64,000 nucleotides of DNA from Limonium bicolor. Lineage: Eukaryota; Streptophyta; Magnoliopsida; Caryophyllales; Plumbaginaceae. Below are positions 47,613-60,329 of the stretch, piece by piece (the stretch's first letter is position 1; the number at the start of each line of letters is the position of its first letter). The position numbers and the translations under genes are program-made. Below the pieces are notes generated by a model, which did no database searches, was not told the DNA's origin, and saw only the letters and a list, made by a program, of their open reading frames with translations. The stretch covers positions 147,003,485 through 147,067,484 of the forward strand of contig CM041779.1 of assembly GCA_023374045.1 (NCBI GenBank). Direction: 5' to 3'.

Positions 47613-47889
47613 GAAAGGCATCTTGCCCTTGTCAAGCGTGGGAGGGGGGATCCCGAGGAAGGAGATGAACTCGAATCAATTATATGTTTTCCTTCACTGG
47701 AGATCTCACGCGGTTCGCTGAAGCTATGACATGGATCCCCATGTTGTTTGTTGTCAGCTAACCTACAAAAAACCTTAAAGCCTCTAAGTTCTCCTTAGGC
47801 AAAGAGCCTCTCCCCATACACAAACCTGAAGCACGGAGCTAGGGCCATAAGGATACATTCCCGTAAGGAAGTCAGGATGGGCTTGGCAG

Positions 47890-47894
47890 TCCCT
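47890..47894. repeat. Target-site duplication TCCCT of the long LTR, left
   Basis: TCCCT here and at 52496-52500, directly outside the TG and CA ends. Confidence 0.85.
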
Positions 47895-50800
47895 TGTAAC
47901 ACCCCAACTCATTCCAACGTGGTTATCGTAAAAACTTACTAATATATATACACCAATATCGCAGTGGAATTAACTACCACACCTAGAACCTTGCTACGGT
48001 CTGAACAATCCAGAATATACCGAACTTAAATATTTACAAGCGTAACCAAAATACTAGTCAAGTATCAAGTATCTTAAGTCTAACATAGTTTGCTAAACAA
48101 TGCAACTATCAACTAACGGGTGTACATGCACAACCCACAGACAAAATATAAAGCCCATCCTAAGTCTACCCGCTCCTACTCTCAAGGTGGGTCTTATATG
48201 GGCACTTTCCTGCAAAATAAATATGGATGCCCCGAGGGGCTCAGCACCTTTGCTGGTACGATTAACTTGTAGCCCCCAAGCTAAAGGGGCTACGCATGAC
48301 TATTTTGTTGTAAACATGTGGTTGATTATTAATACATCAATAATGAGAAGTACAATAAACACCACGAAAAAATATGAAACAATTCATTGGTCAAACATAT
48401 TGAACGACTTAAAAGCGTTCCTTAAGTAAGTGAGTTAGCTTTTTAACTCCTTAAGTTCATATTTCCCTTATTCTCATATCCACTATTATCTCATTGTACC
48501 AACCGTTCTTTAATTAGAATTGGTTGTTCCTTAACTCAATGTTTATCTTTGTCGGGTCTAAAGTAACCCTAGATAATGAGCTATTAACTCCATTGGGTTA
48601 AATAAACATTATTTCTTAAATTTGGAATTTAGGAGATCCCACCACACCATCTTAATCTGGCCTCCCACCTTGGACTGTAATCCAAGGTGGTCGAGTCTAT
48701 ATGTCGACTCTAGGCAACAAGTCAAAGACGAGTCTCAAACGGAAGTCGGATATGATACAGACACCAACCCCTTTTCCTTAACATGCATGACCAGAGTCAG
48801 TCCCATATTCCTCACTCCCCCAAGTTCCAGTTAGTAGAAGTCTCAAGACAAATGTGTTAGTTAAACCTTTTTTTGGGTATTAACCAACCAATATCAGGGA
48901 GTGTGTTCTTATCTCATATCATTGTTACTAAACATAGTTAGTAAGATCACAAGGGCAGTAGTGTTAATTTCAGTACAAACACACAACAAATACAATAATC
49001 CGGTTGCATGTCTTATCTTGTTTTAGTCGAAACAATTAAACAAATAGCACACAAGCCGAGGGACACCTTGTTGGTAAACAAGCTACAAGAAAACCATACC
49101 ATTCACCGTCGGTCGTTCGGTTGCCTAATCTCCTTCTGAGTCCAAATTCTCAAGTCCTAAAACATCCATCCAATTTGGGTTGTTAATTACTTTCAATTAA
49201 CCTAGCTTACTTAGCCACTAAAGATTCCCGACTAATAACCGCTAAGTCTTTGTAGTTTAATCTTAATCACCTAAATCATTTTACTTTACTTAATCTATTA
49301 AGTCCTTATATGCTTATCTTTCTAATCATCATTACCCTTTTAATGGTGGACTACTAATGCCACTCTTTTTTTATATAAGGTCCGACCGACCCAATAGTTC
49401 AACCCGACCGACCCAACCCCCCTGAGTCGGTCGAAGTCAGAGACTTCATCTTCATTAATTCCAGCTCGACCGACCCAAAACCCCTGGGTCGGTCAAAGTC
49501 AGAAACTTTGCCCCTTTGGAAATCCCAGTCCGACCGACTCAACCAGGGTCGGTCCCCTAGGTCAGTTGAAGGCAGACCCCTTTCTAAAATGCTTAATTAA
49601 CTCTAATTCTCTCCACAAGTATTCTAGCATGTGTTAACATCATTTTGGCACTTTAAAACCCTCTTAAATCATCTACCAGACTCATTGATTAACTCACTTC
49701 TAAATTCCTTAAACATTTACTCAACTTTTCACAAAATTCTTAACACTTAAAACTCATATTCTTACACTTCCAATATGTAAACTTTGCCTAAAACCTCAAC
49801 TAACCCAAGTGTTTCCTCTCAACCATTTTGACCACTCCTCAAGCATTATTACTCATCTACATCCCTTTACTCACAATTCTCAATATCACCATCTCTAGTT
49901 CACTCCTAAGTAGAGGTGATCATAATGTGTCCGGCCCGGTAGCCCGGTCCGATCCGGCCCGTAAAAAAGCCCGATAGGCCCGAGCCCGATTGGGTTTCCG
50001 GGCGGGCCTGGACATAAAACCAGGCCCGAATAAAAAACCGGGCCGGGCCGCGGCACATTTTTTGAGCCCGTGGGCAAGCCCGGCCCGGCCCGATTTTATA
50101 TTTTTTATTATTTTTTTTTAAAATGTAATATATACATATTTAATTTATTTAATTTTTATATAATATATACAAAAATTATAGATAATATAAATTCCAATTA
50201 AGTTATATATAATATATGAATCTATATTAAAATATATTAATTTAATTTTTTTTTATTATTTATATAAAAAAAAATTAAAAAACCGGGCCGGGCGGGCCGG
50301 GCGGGCCGGGCTTCGGCAAAACCTGGAAAAAACCGGGCCTAGCCCGGCCCGGCCCGAGCATGTAAAAAACCGGGCTTGGTTTTTTAAAATAGGCCCAACG
50401 GGCCTAAAATTTTCCTTCGGCCCGCCCCGAACCCGGCCCGCCCGCCCGAATGATCAGCTCTACTCCTAAGTCTTTACAAGACATGATACCTTATTTACTA
50501 CAAAATTTTGCACAAGTCTTAGCATCTCTCTCATTCCATGACCTTGGTGTGACTAACTCACCCATTTGGTCTCTAAATCCTCCGAGACCATTTTATGTCA
50601 TTTTAACTCTCAAGAACACCTCAATCTATTCCTTCCCACCAACTTAACCATTAATGATTCCTAGTACAACCTATGTTATAATATTTCATTAGAACACTTA
50701 AAACTCTTCGTTTCTCAACTAAATTTTGACATAGCTTCCCTAGTACTTTCTTACACCCAAACACTTAGTTTTTCATCCTTAAACAACCAGGAACACTCAA

Positions 50801-52495
50801 ATCCTCAATAAACATTCTCTACACACAAGTTCACTCAAACTACACCAAATCACAATATAGTGCATAAACTTAAATTGCTTGGCACTTAGGCCCTTAAATG
50901 ACATGGCTCTTAGGCCCTTAAATGACGTAAATCTAAACATTGAATTTCCTACATTTAATAGCTTTCAACCTTCAATTACACACATCAATCTAATAGCAAT
51001 TATACATGTTCTTATAATTCACCTTATGGTTGTTTTACTAACTCAATTCCCATTCGCTCCTTATTCACAAGTTCACAAATATGATCATGTTATTTTCCTA
51101 GTTTATATAGTTCATTATATAATGTAAGCTCTAAGCTACATTTGGTATCTATCTAAACATACCCTAAAACATTAAACCACCCCAAGGTAAGTCATTTACC
51201 TTTGTTTTTCAACCCCTTTTCTCTTCTCTTTCTTTCCTTTGGTTTTCCTGACTGATTTTTGGCAAGGACCTTTAGTTCCATTGATAAGCTTCTAATCAAC
51301 ATTCAAATAAGGTAACGAGTGCTAAGGAATATACCTAGACTCTTGGAAATCATTCCTAGGTTTACAAGAATTGCTTAATGCACTAAATGGATGATTACCT
51401 TTGGAATTTGGAATGAACTTTGATAATGAAGCAAGGAAAGACTTCTTCTAGTCTCTTGGAGATTGAAACAAAGCTAATTCAAGGAGTAAAACAAGAGCCC
51501 ATGAGAAAGCATTTTTGGACATGAATAAAAATGGAGAAAACCTTGGATTTCAAGCTTTTCTTACCTTGAATGAAGGGAGGTGTAAAGGAGCTCTAGAAAC
51601 TGAAATTTCCCCCTTTAGTGGAGTTTCTCCATGGAATCAAACTTGAGCTTTTGAAGTTTTTAAAGGATAGAATTATAGGCCTTGGTCTAACTAGCAATAA
51701 TATGCTCTTAGTTTTTGATTTGGAGCTTGGAGTTGGATTTGGCAAGAGGTTGAAGATGCAGAAGAATGGAGTGCTGCTCCATCGTTTTCTTTGAGAGGAT
51801 GAAGAAGAAGAAAAACTGGTGGTGAAGGGAGGAATTAGAGAAGAGAGGAGAGAGGTGAGTTTTTGTGAGATATTTCCTTAAAAGGTAAATAGTTCTTTTT
51901 CTTACTTTCCCTCTTCTTTTCCTTAAAGTGCTGACATATATGGTGACTCATCACCTTTAAAAACCGGCTCCCTCCCTCTTAATGAGATATTTATGGGCTA
52001 GTTTGACCATTTAATTAAGCAAAGTTGACTAAAGTCTAAATTGAGCACTATTTGGTCACTATTCATAATTAGTGCACAAATTTGTGAAATTTTTGGTTTC
52101 TCATTGATTTAGGCTTCCTAATGTGATACTAAGTATTATAAATTTTGATTAAGGTATAATCTTGGTCATTTAGCCACTCAAAACCCCTTCCTATGACAAT
52201 TTTTAAAAAATGTGCTTTAAGACTCCTTAAAGCACAATTTGTGTTTTAACTTGTTTTTGAGCTTGGTTTTCTTTGGTAATTGATTTAACATGACCATTAG
52301 CATATTAATAAAGTCTAAGAATGATCTTTGGGTCCTAATCAAAGTTACTCCAAGCTTAGAGCATGTTTTTGCTTAAATTATCTTTATGGTGTTTTCTATG
52401 GTTAAAATTGTTTACTAATGTTTCTAAGGCATATTTTAGCCTTATTATATCTTAGTTTAACATTTAATTACCATAGATTGGTTTGGGGTATTTCA
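47895..52495 (-). mobile_element. 4.6-kb solo LTR (or LTR-only derivative), gypsy-like ends
   Basis: The ends are TGTAACACCCCAAC and GTTTGGGGTATTTCA, with a 5-bp duplication TCCCT. Removing it and one TCCCT rejoins a LINE zinc-knuckle frame. The minus-strand start TGAAATACCCCAAACC is shared with 63259, giving orientation. Less the hAT element inside (552 bp plus duplication) the LTR is about 4.0 kb, in the range of very long plant gypsy LTRs. No primer site, gag or pol within it. Inner features: GACCGACCC hairpin words near 49380-49560 and a CT-rich leader-like part near 51790-51870. Confidence 0.8.
49911..50462. mobile_element. hAT-type element, GGCCCGGCCC-rich, 8-bp duplication
   Basis: The tips are TAGAGGTGATCAT and ATGATCAGCTCTA. 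CTCCTAAG stands on both sides (49903-49910, 50463-50470). Subterminal GGGCCGGGC repeats flank an AT-rich centre. Non-autonomous. Inserted within the long LTR. Confidence 0.93.
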
Positions 52496-52593
52496 TCCCT
52501 AGTAGTGTGGACAAATGGACCACATTTGAAGAAAATCGACGACAATTTTCATATGTGACCTGCAAGGTAGACACAACACCTTCCAGGAAGATC

Positions 52594-53130
52594 TTTAGGC
52601 ATCACAAGATTGGTCACTTAACACTAACCATAACTTTAACCCTCTGGAAGTCATCGCCAAACCGGGAGTCATTTCCTTCGAATTCCATGAAGGTGCCAAA
52701 ACGGTTACCAAGACTGCGAGCATAGTCCTTGCTATGGAGAAGTGGGGGAGCATCATGGATCCTGATCCAGTTTGGGAAGCAGCCAAATTCATGCTCCGAC
52801 GGGGCCTTTGTCCTATCGATCAGCTGGAGGATCAAGAGTGCAACATTGAAAGACCAAGGCCCTCGTTCCAGTATTGCATGCATCATATTACTCCTTTCAA
52901 ACTCCATTGCACTTTAGCTAAGGTGCTATCCATCGCACGAACATCATACCCCTTCCTGTAAAGAGCTTTCCCACAAGCAACGGTCCAAGGAGGGGGCCAG
53001 ATTGTGATTTTAACCCTTAATCAATAGGGTGACGTCCTCGTCCTTTTTGAGAGAAATATCTTCGTACTTCGATACAAGCTAGATCTTCCACCGAATTTCA
53101 CGGGGAGGATGATGCCATATCAACAGGAAC
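52594..53130 (-). pseudogene. LINE ORF1 N-terminal part (DUF4283 domain)
   Basis: From an ATG near 53117 (MASSSP) the minus strand gives, in shifting frames, RKGYDVRAMDSTLAKVQWSL, ILERGPWSFNVALLILQLID and WIRIHDAPPLLHSKDYA, the DUF4283 pattern of plant LINE ORF1 proteins. Frameshifts and stops are present. It continues at 47889 after the LTR. Confidence 0.75.
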
Positions 53131-53434
53131 CCATAGCAGGTGAAGACGATTGAGGAAAATGGGAAGGGGGAAGAAAGAAAACAGGGCTGAAAGAGGAAGG
53201 AAGAAAAGAGAGGCTAGTCAAGATGGACGAAGTCACCTTCTCATCGAAGTATTGTTGAGAAGAAACAAGAGGTTGAAACTGGAGGTAGAAACTGAGAAAG
53301 ACTAGGGAGCGAGAGGGAGAGAGAAAAGAGAAAATTCAAGGGGGAAGAGGACTCTTATATGTCAAAATACATGAATTTGATGCACATAATGTCTAGAGGA
53401 AGAGTAGGGAGCAAGCTGCAAATGGGAGAGAGAA

Positions 53435-53765
53435 CACTAGTAGAAATCAGATTTTTTGTTACAAAGGTTTTGGTAATGATTTAAAATCGTTACCATAGTT
53501 GTTATTAGTAACAAGTATTTTAACCAAAGATAGTTAAAGATTTTAAAAAATTGAGACTACAGTAACGATATATTCATTACGAAATCATATTTTTAGTAAC
53601 GATATAATTTTTAGTAACGAATAAAACTCATTACAATAAATAAATTGATCTTTAGTTACGTCATAGTAACGACATGTAACGACTTTTGTCGTTCAATAAC
53701 TCAAATTAGTAACGATTTAGATTTTTAGTAACAATTTTTTGTTGTTACCAAAAAACTACAAAAAG
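53435..53765. mobile_element. CACTA (En/Spm) terminal fragment
   Basis: Begins CACTAGTAGAAATCAG, a typical CACTA tip, followed by many copies of GTAACGA and its complement (subterminal repeats). The other tip is not seen, so it is either truncated or a short derivative. Confidence 0.7.
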
Positions 53766-54440
53766 GAGCAGCAGAGAAAGGAATCCTTTGTTTGTTTGAT
53801 GACGTATTGATTTTTACATTAATCTAACCATGGTAAAAAGTGGCCTAGAGGAGCATATGCATTATGGAAAAAGCCTTCGTGCTTTTAGGCTTTAATTATT
53901 GCTGGTGTATGGGGTTTGTGCTAGTACCAGTCATTGCTTTAGCTTCTTTAATATATATCACTAATAAATTGAGAAGTCGATGAGAAAAATGTCGATAATA
54001 ACGTGTCAAAGTTGCTAGCTGTTGCTATATGTCACGTCTTTCTATCATTTGGTAATACATGTTGAACTTTTGGTGGTTTTCTATTATTGTTTCTTGAAGC
54101 CTAGCAAAATCTTGTCATCCAGGAAGTTTTCGCCACTTAGGAGGTGCTCAGGGTGAGAAATTCACAATTCAATCCCAAAAATAATGGAGTATTATTTAAT
54201 TTAAGTGCACGTTATCAATCTAAAAATATTGAGAGTTTTTTAAAATTGACAGAGCTGTTAAAAATATAAAATAAAAATTCACATGTATTTTGTATTCAAT
54301 TAAGTGGATAAAATAATGTTATCATATGACTATTTTTATTTTTTAAAAGGAAACTAACAATTACATTTATATATTATTAGTTGAGGTATGAACAAAAAAA
54401 TAGTGTATAGAAAGTGGTTCATGGCAAATTCGATTGTGCA
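53766..54440. other. Unremarkable non-coding stretch
   Basis: No ORF, repeat or family motif noted. Confidence 0.5.
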
Positions 54441-54469
54441 AGTGTCCCGCACGGGAGGCAGGAGAGGGA

Positions 54470-55562
54470 CACTGATTTGGCAGTCCCAGTCAGCTGCTGA
54501 CTGGACTGTCTTGCTGACTGGGCTGTCTTTTTACTATATTAACTTTAAATGATTGTAATTTTTAATATATAAGTCCAAAATGAAAAAAAGTTATACCACT
54601 GTTCATCTAAATTCAAGCTCTTCAAAACAAGACCAGTCATGGATATGTTTTGATAACTTTGAAAAAAAAACTATTTTTACATGTGTATGATGATACACTA
54701 AAATGATAATATGATTCATTAATTTTGATATTATGATTCATTAAAATTGATATTATGATTCATTAACCAATAAGTGGTGAATTAGATAATAAACTTTGGA
54801 ACCGATAAAATCATTATTGTTTTGTAGTATATTATTATTGTTGTATGGTGTATTTTAAAACTTATATGACGAATCACGTATTTTTCATACATACCAAATA
54901 TTATTTTGTGTTGTATTATTGTGTAAAATTTTTTATTCTTATATGTTTGCGATGATACACTAAAATGAAGATATGATTCATTAATTTGATATTATGATTC
55001 ATTAAAATTGATATTATGATTCATTAACTAATAAGTGGTGAATTAGATAACAAACTTCGGAACCGATAAAAATTATTATTGTTTTATAGTATATTATTAT
55101 TGTTGTATGGTGTATTTTAAACCTTATATGGCGAATCGCATATTTTTCATACATATCAAATATTATTTTATATTGTATTATTGTGTAAAATTTTTTATTC
55201 TTATATGTTTGCGATGATACACTAAAATGAAGATATGATTCATTAATTTTGATATTATGATTCATTAATTTTGATATTATGATTCATTAAAAGTGATATT
55301 ATGATACACTAAATGATGTTATGAATCATAAGTCTCATTGATATATATGGATATATACATGTAATTAATATAAAATTTTAAAGTTCTCAAAACATATCCA
55401 TGTTTGGTCTTGTTTTAAAGAGCTTGAATTTAGATGAACAATGGTATAATTTTTTTATATTTTGGACTTATATTTTAAAAGATACTATAATTTAAAGTTA
55501 ATATAATAAAAACAACCCAGTCAGCAGCTGACTAGACTGCTGACTGGGTGCCACCTCATACT
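54470..55562. mobile_element. Long-arm foldback element with internal tandem repeats
   Basis: The arms 54474-54670 and 55370-55560 are inverted complements of about 190 bp (CAGTCAGCTGCTGACTGG near the tips). The centre has 262-bp tandem units starting at 54689, 54951 and 55213 (the last partial), each rich in TATGATTCATTAA. A related truncated copy is at 27425-28076. Exact tips and target duplication are unresolved. Confidence 0.8.
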
Positions 55563-55709
55563 GCCGCACCCAAATTGTACGCGGACGGCTGCACCATCGC
55601 ACGTCTGGTGGTTCATATATTAAATGGCATGGTTTTTAGTCTCATCTATCTATTTATCAGTATGGTTATTTTGTGCAAACTCACAAAATCAAGCTTACGT
55701 TTTTCAATA

Positions 55710-55924
55710 CTCCCTCCGTTTCAACAATAATTGTCATTTCAGAAACTTGCACACTTATAAGATAAGTAGGACATGACGCATTGCCCCTACTTTTACTTTT
55801 CTATTTAGATAATAATTACTTTATATTGAATAGTAGGGGTAAAGTGAAACGAAGTGTGTCAAAAAGCGATGACAGATATTTACAAGAATCACTCCTAAAC
55901 GACAATATTAATTAACGGAGGAAG
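55710..55924. mobile_element. Stowaway-type MITE
   Basis: The tips CTCCCTCCGTTTC and CGGAGGAAG (imperfect) are flanked by TA. Confidence 0.75.
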
Positions 55925-55929
55925 TACTA

Positions 55930-57120
55930 TTTTCTTTACTACTTACATATTTTACCTTATTTATTTCATATAATTATTATTTATTAATAATATAGTAATA
56001 ACTATTTGAATAATGGATTTACTACTTTATAATATTTTTATTTAGCAGTTTTTAGTTATAGAATTATTTTTTAATTTTAAATATATTCATAGGGCCATGC
56101 TGTCGGCTGACGATTTCATCAAGCAAGAATTGTCGGGTTTTATGATGATTGTTGAACCCCATTTTGTTGACACTTTAAGGTGTGTCTTCTTGGCTCGGCA
56201 CAATTGCATTTACGCACATTTTACAGAATTTTGGGATGAATTATATTAAAATTACCGTGGACTTCATAATTTCATATAGGTATTGATTGTTTTGTTATCA
56301 TGAATTTTGACTAATTCTTCAATCCTCAAACTAAAGGTAGTTTTTTTTAATATTAAACTGTTGAAAATTTGTTACAGTTTACAAAATTATAGTAAGTTAT
56401 CACAAGTTTATTCAAATATGTATTTTTAAAATTATTATTAATTTAAATTATAAAATTTACAAAATGAAAACTAAATAAATTATACAAAAAAATTGACGAA
56501 AGTTTAAAAATAATGTTTGTATAGTCATGAAATTTCAATAACAAAAGACGATATTAATATGAAAATTTACTGAAAGTTTTACATGTGATTGTCCTGATCC
56601 TTTTTATAAGTTTTTCTACTATAATATTTAATATGTAAGATAAAATAATTTTATAAAATTAAAACTGTCATTAATTTATCTGATTAAGAAATCAATTGTA
56701 TAAATAAATTTATAAAATTATTTAAACAATAGTCAAACGAAGATTCGACCCTAAGTGCCGGCTGCTCCTAGTTAGGAGTGAGACAATCCTACATGGCATT
56801 TTTTTTCCAGCTCATCTGTCTACATGGCAATATGTTATCTATACAAATGTTAATTTCCAAACAGAACTTATGCAATCCCTATTTCTTCCCAACCCTCCCG
56901 ACTCTCAACCCTTTCTGCTCTCTCGCCCCTTTCTGCTCTCTCCCGCATCACATTTCTTCTTCTCCCTTTCTCCTCTAATCAGTGTCGAATAATTACTCAA
57001 CTCCACGAAGCGTCATCACTCTAACTCTCTCTTCTGCTTCTCTAATTCCACGAAGCTCGCTGGACTGTCTCCCTACAAATCGACGCGCTCTTCGATTGCT
57101 AACCTTACCAGCGAATATGA
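55930..57120. other. AT-rich stretch leading to a CT-rich leader-like block
   Basis: Nothing coding. The part at 56880-57060 is CT-rich like a plant 5' leader and precedes an ATG at 57138 (MAKSREVVIHK). A possible next exon (57427-57570, LRRKYAFRLAVHDKILRVRD) does not join in phase, so no gene is called. Confidence 0.4.
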
Positions 57121-57737
57121 AATCACAACTCCTCACATATGGCTAAATCGCGTGAAGTAGTAATTCATAAGCAGTAAGTGTTACTAGGAAAATTCATTTT
57201 TCTCATGTTACAGTTTTTACTTTTGGTTGTTCGATTTGAAATTAGGGTTCTTAGTTCACAATCTGTATTCTCCAGTAGCATTATGGTTTTATGTTGTTAA
57301 TTAGCGATTCTCAGTTACTTTAATACTCATTTTGATTCACTAATTAGTTCTACTTTAATACTCGTTTCGATTTTGCTACGTTGTTTTCTTTTGCTTATGC
57401 TATTTTATGGTTTTGTGTTTACACAGAAAAAAGAGAAAGCTGATATAAGTATGCTGCGAAGGAAGTATGCCTTCAGACTTGCTGTACATGACAAGATTTT
57501 GAGGGTTCGTGATCTTCAAAACATCATTGAAGCGAAAGAAGTTTTGAAGCTATATGTACTGATCGTATAACTTCGTGGGGGGATTAACTTTTTGGGGTGG
57601 TCATACATTTTAGAACATTAGTGTTTTTGGTACAAGCTAGACAACAACATACTAGCGACTGAATGGTGTGTAATACAAAAGTTTCTAGCACACTTATTTG
57701 TTGATTCTCATCTTTGAAGGTTGCTGAAACCTTATTA

Positions 57738-58400
57738 GCTCAATGATACATCATATTAGCTTACTGATTCATCATTTTATCTAAATGATTCATTATTTAT
57801 GTCAATACAAATCAGTACTTCTTGATTCACCAGACGTATCAAATGATTCATTTGTAAATGTGTATGATACACAGACCTAAAGCAATATCTACACTAGTAA
57901 AATGAAATGATCATCACATTAGCTTAATGATTCATCATATTAGCTAAATGATTCATTATTTATGCCAACACAAATCAGTTACTTCTTGATTCACCAGACG
58001 TATCAAATGATTCATTTGTAAATGTGTATGATACATCACAGACCTAAAGCAATATCTACACTATCGCACTCTTTGATTCATATATTTAAGTGTTACTGAA
58101 TGATTCATCAAGTCAGTAAAATGAAATGATTCATCACATTAGCTTAATGATTCATCATATTAGCTAAATGATTCATATTTATGCCAACACAAATAAGTTA
58201 CTTTTTGATTCACCAGACGTATCAAATGATTCATTTGTAAATGTGTATGATACATCATAGACCTAAAGCAATATCTACACTATCGTACTCTTTTGATTCA
58301 TATCTTTAAGTGTAACTGAATGTTATCTAGTCAGTAAAATGAAATGATTCATCATATTAGCTTAATGATTCATCATATTAGCTAAATGATTCATTTATAT
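57738..58400. repeat. Tandem repeat of about 218-bp units, rich in TGATTCAT
   Basis: Units start near 57738, 57922, 58141 and 58359 with the marker AGCTTAATGATTCATCATA. Sizes are about 184, 219 and 218 bp, and the last is partial. Each has several TGATTCAT/ATGATACATC words. Confidence 0.88.
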
Positions 58401-58429
58401 CAACATCTTTGTACTTCATAAAGGCTATG

Positions 58430-59470
58430 TATGCACTTATTTTCTAAATCTGGGACTATGGTGACAAGTCTATCACCACCGTGCACGGGATGTGCATAAG
58501 AAACTCCTTGAGATTGTGTATCTTCATGGATACTCCGGAAAGAATTTATAGCAGCCTTCTTTAGTAACTTTGCAGCTGCAGCTTTTTTTGTCCTTGCAGC
58601 TCTTCTGTGTATCTTTTTGTTGCAGATTTCCATCTATAACAAATCAAATATTAAACCAAATTCAACGATCAATCATATTGCTTCAACCATGAACTGTTCT
58701 CACATTTAGTGTTTCAAGAAGCCTGAATATGTTATAGAAGGAGAAAACTTATAGATAAGAGGAGCCAAATCTTAGAATGTATATGTGACAACATGAAACA
58801 AGATGTAAATCAAGCATGCCAATATAAATCAGTGACTCTGCATTTTGTATATACTGATGATTCACCACTAGAATCAAATGATACATCATTTACAACAAAT
58901 GATTCATTAATAGAATAACATCTTTATACTATTTATATCAGAACACGAAATCAAGTACTAGTATGTAAACAATTGAACATCGAAATTTAGAAACTAACAA
59001 TTTTGTCAATCAACTCTGATGAAGCTTTAGTAAAAACACAACTTTAGGTTTCATTCACAATCGGCAGTTCAGTATGATCTGATACAATTGACCCTGCAAT
59101 ATCAAACGATTTATTAATATGTATAAATGATTCATTACTATGTATAAATGATTCATTAAGTTTTAAAATGTGATACATCATATATCATTCAATATATGTA
59201 AGGTCACACACAGTATATGAAGCTACAAAGAACAGAAATCGATTATCATAAGCGCAAGTTCAGCGAAGATGACGAAGATCTTCTATCGATCACACTTATG
59301 ATTCAAGAAAAAACCGCAAAGACTGACGAAAATTGAGGAACACATATCGATTATCATAATGTTTAAGGGAAGGAAGATTGGCGATTACCTGCATCATACA
59401 CAACAATCTCTGTACACCGTTCGTTCACAGCTTCTTCCATCAGGTTGTCCATTGCACTTCAAGAATGATT
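58430..59470 (-). pseudogene. Unrecognised decayed multi-exon gene
   Basis: Minus strand: ATG near 59450 (MDNLMEEAVNERCTEIVVYD) ends at a GTAATC donor. The next exon, from about 59095, joins in phase (A|GSIVSDHTELPIVNE), then has one TAA, then SCVFTKASSELIDKIVS. A third exon near 58633 (KKIHRRAARTKKAAAAKLLK) ends VTIVPDL. Splice signals and phases are coherent, but I know no family for it. It could be a host gene or a transposon ORF; TGATTCAT repeats run through its introns and 3' side. Confidence 0.35.
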
Positions 59471-60089
59471 TGCAGCTCATGAAACTGATTTCGATCGATC
59501 GAATCCATCTGTTTAGTGGCAGCGAAGTGATGTTTGTTCTTTTCGATTTGGTGAAATCAATTTAGAAATCGCGCCAAGGAAGCGCCGAATGAGTCTGGGG
59601 TTTGTTTGTGCTCTCGCGTTGATCGTTCTCTGAGATAGAAAGTGCTGACATGTAATTTTTTTCCAGTGGCAAGTGCCTGCACCCAGTATGGAGCGGCCGT
59701 CCCGTACAATGGTGCGCTGATAGTCAAAATAAATAAGAAGAGGACAGAGATAGTGCAAAGATGAACTATTTTTATGTTTGCTAGACACTCTTTATAGTTA
59801 ATATAAAAACTAATTTTTGATAGATTAGAAACCGTTTCTTTTTATGCTGACAATTACGATGATGGCTGGTACTGGGAAATTATTCGATTTTCATTAATTT
59901 ATACTAACATTTTTCTTGCAATATCTTTCTTATTTGTTTAAATTCTATAATATGTGTTTCCTAGTTAGCAACTTTACGTAATTTTATCACTTCCACACAA
60001 GTATTTTTCGAGTCAAATTAAACTATCAGGTTTTGAGTCAAATTGAATCTCCCCTCATTCTCCCACCCTTCCATTTTCCTTCTAAAATA

Positions 60090-60323
60090 CTCTCTCCGTC
60101 CTGAATTGACCGTCATGTTTACTATTTGGACATATTGTTTGACTTTAATTTTTAACATATAAGATAAATAATTTTTAAATTTAAGTTTTGCATATGATTT
60201 CTTACATGTTAAACTATATATTACAAAATTTAGTTTTATGAAATTATTTTATCTTATATATTTAGTATTGGAGTGGAAAAAAGTGTCATAAAATAAACAG
60301 GACAGTCAATTCAGGACGGGGAG
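60090..60323. mobile_element. Stowaway-type MITE, same family as 45596
   Basis: CTCTCTCCGTCCTGAATTG and CAATTCAGGACGGGGAGA ends, with an inner sequence matching 45596-45832. The right TA flank is lost. Confidence 0.85.
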
Positions 60324-60329
60324 AAAAAT

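Larger units (their letters stand above)
46701..53430 (-). mobile_element. LINE with ORF1, split by a long LTR insertion
   Basis: Minus-strand order: CT-rich leader (53430-53115), ORF1 N-terminal DUF4283-type domain (53100-52600), [LTR 52495-47895], zinc knuckle remainder and ORF1 C-terminal part (47889 to about 46818). No ORF2 follows in place, so the element is 3'-truncated or rearranged. An internal 410-bp tandem duplication lies at 46818-47612. Confidence 0.7.

Noticed and set aside
52483..52961. Overlapping plus-strand ORFs
   Set aside because: Shadows of the minus-strand LINE ORF1 DUF4283 region.
56778..57570. Two-exon plus-strand gene with a CT-rich leader
   Set aside because: The ATG exon and the LRRKYAFRLAVHD exon do not join in phase at any GT-AG pair I could find, so I describe the region but call no gene.
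57738..58400. Tandem units that could pass as satellite or CRISPR-like DNA
   Set aside because: Only three and a fraction units of unequal length, with internal words; a local tandem duplication fits better.
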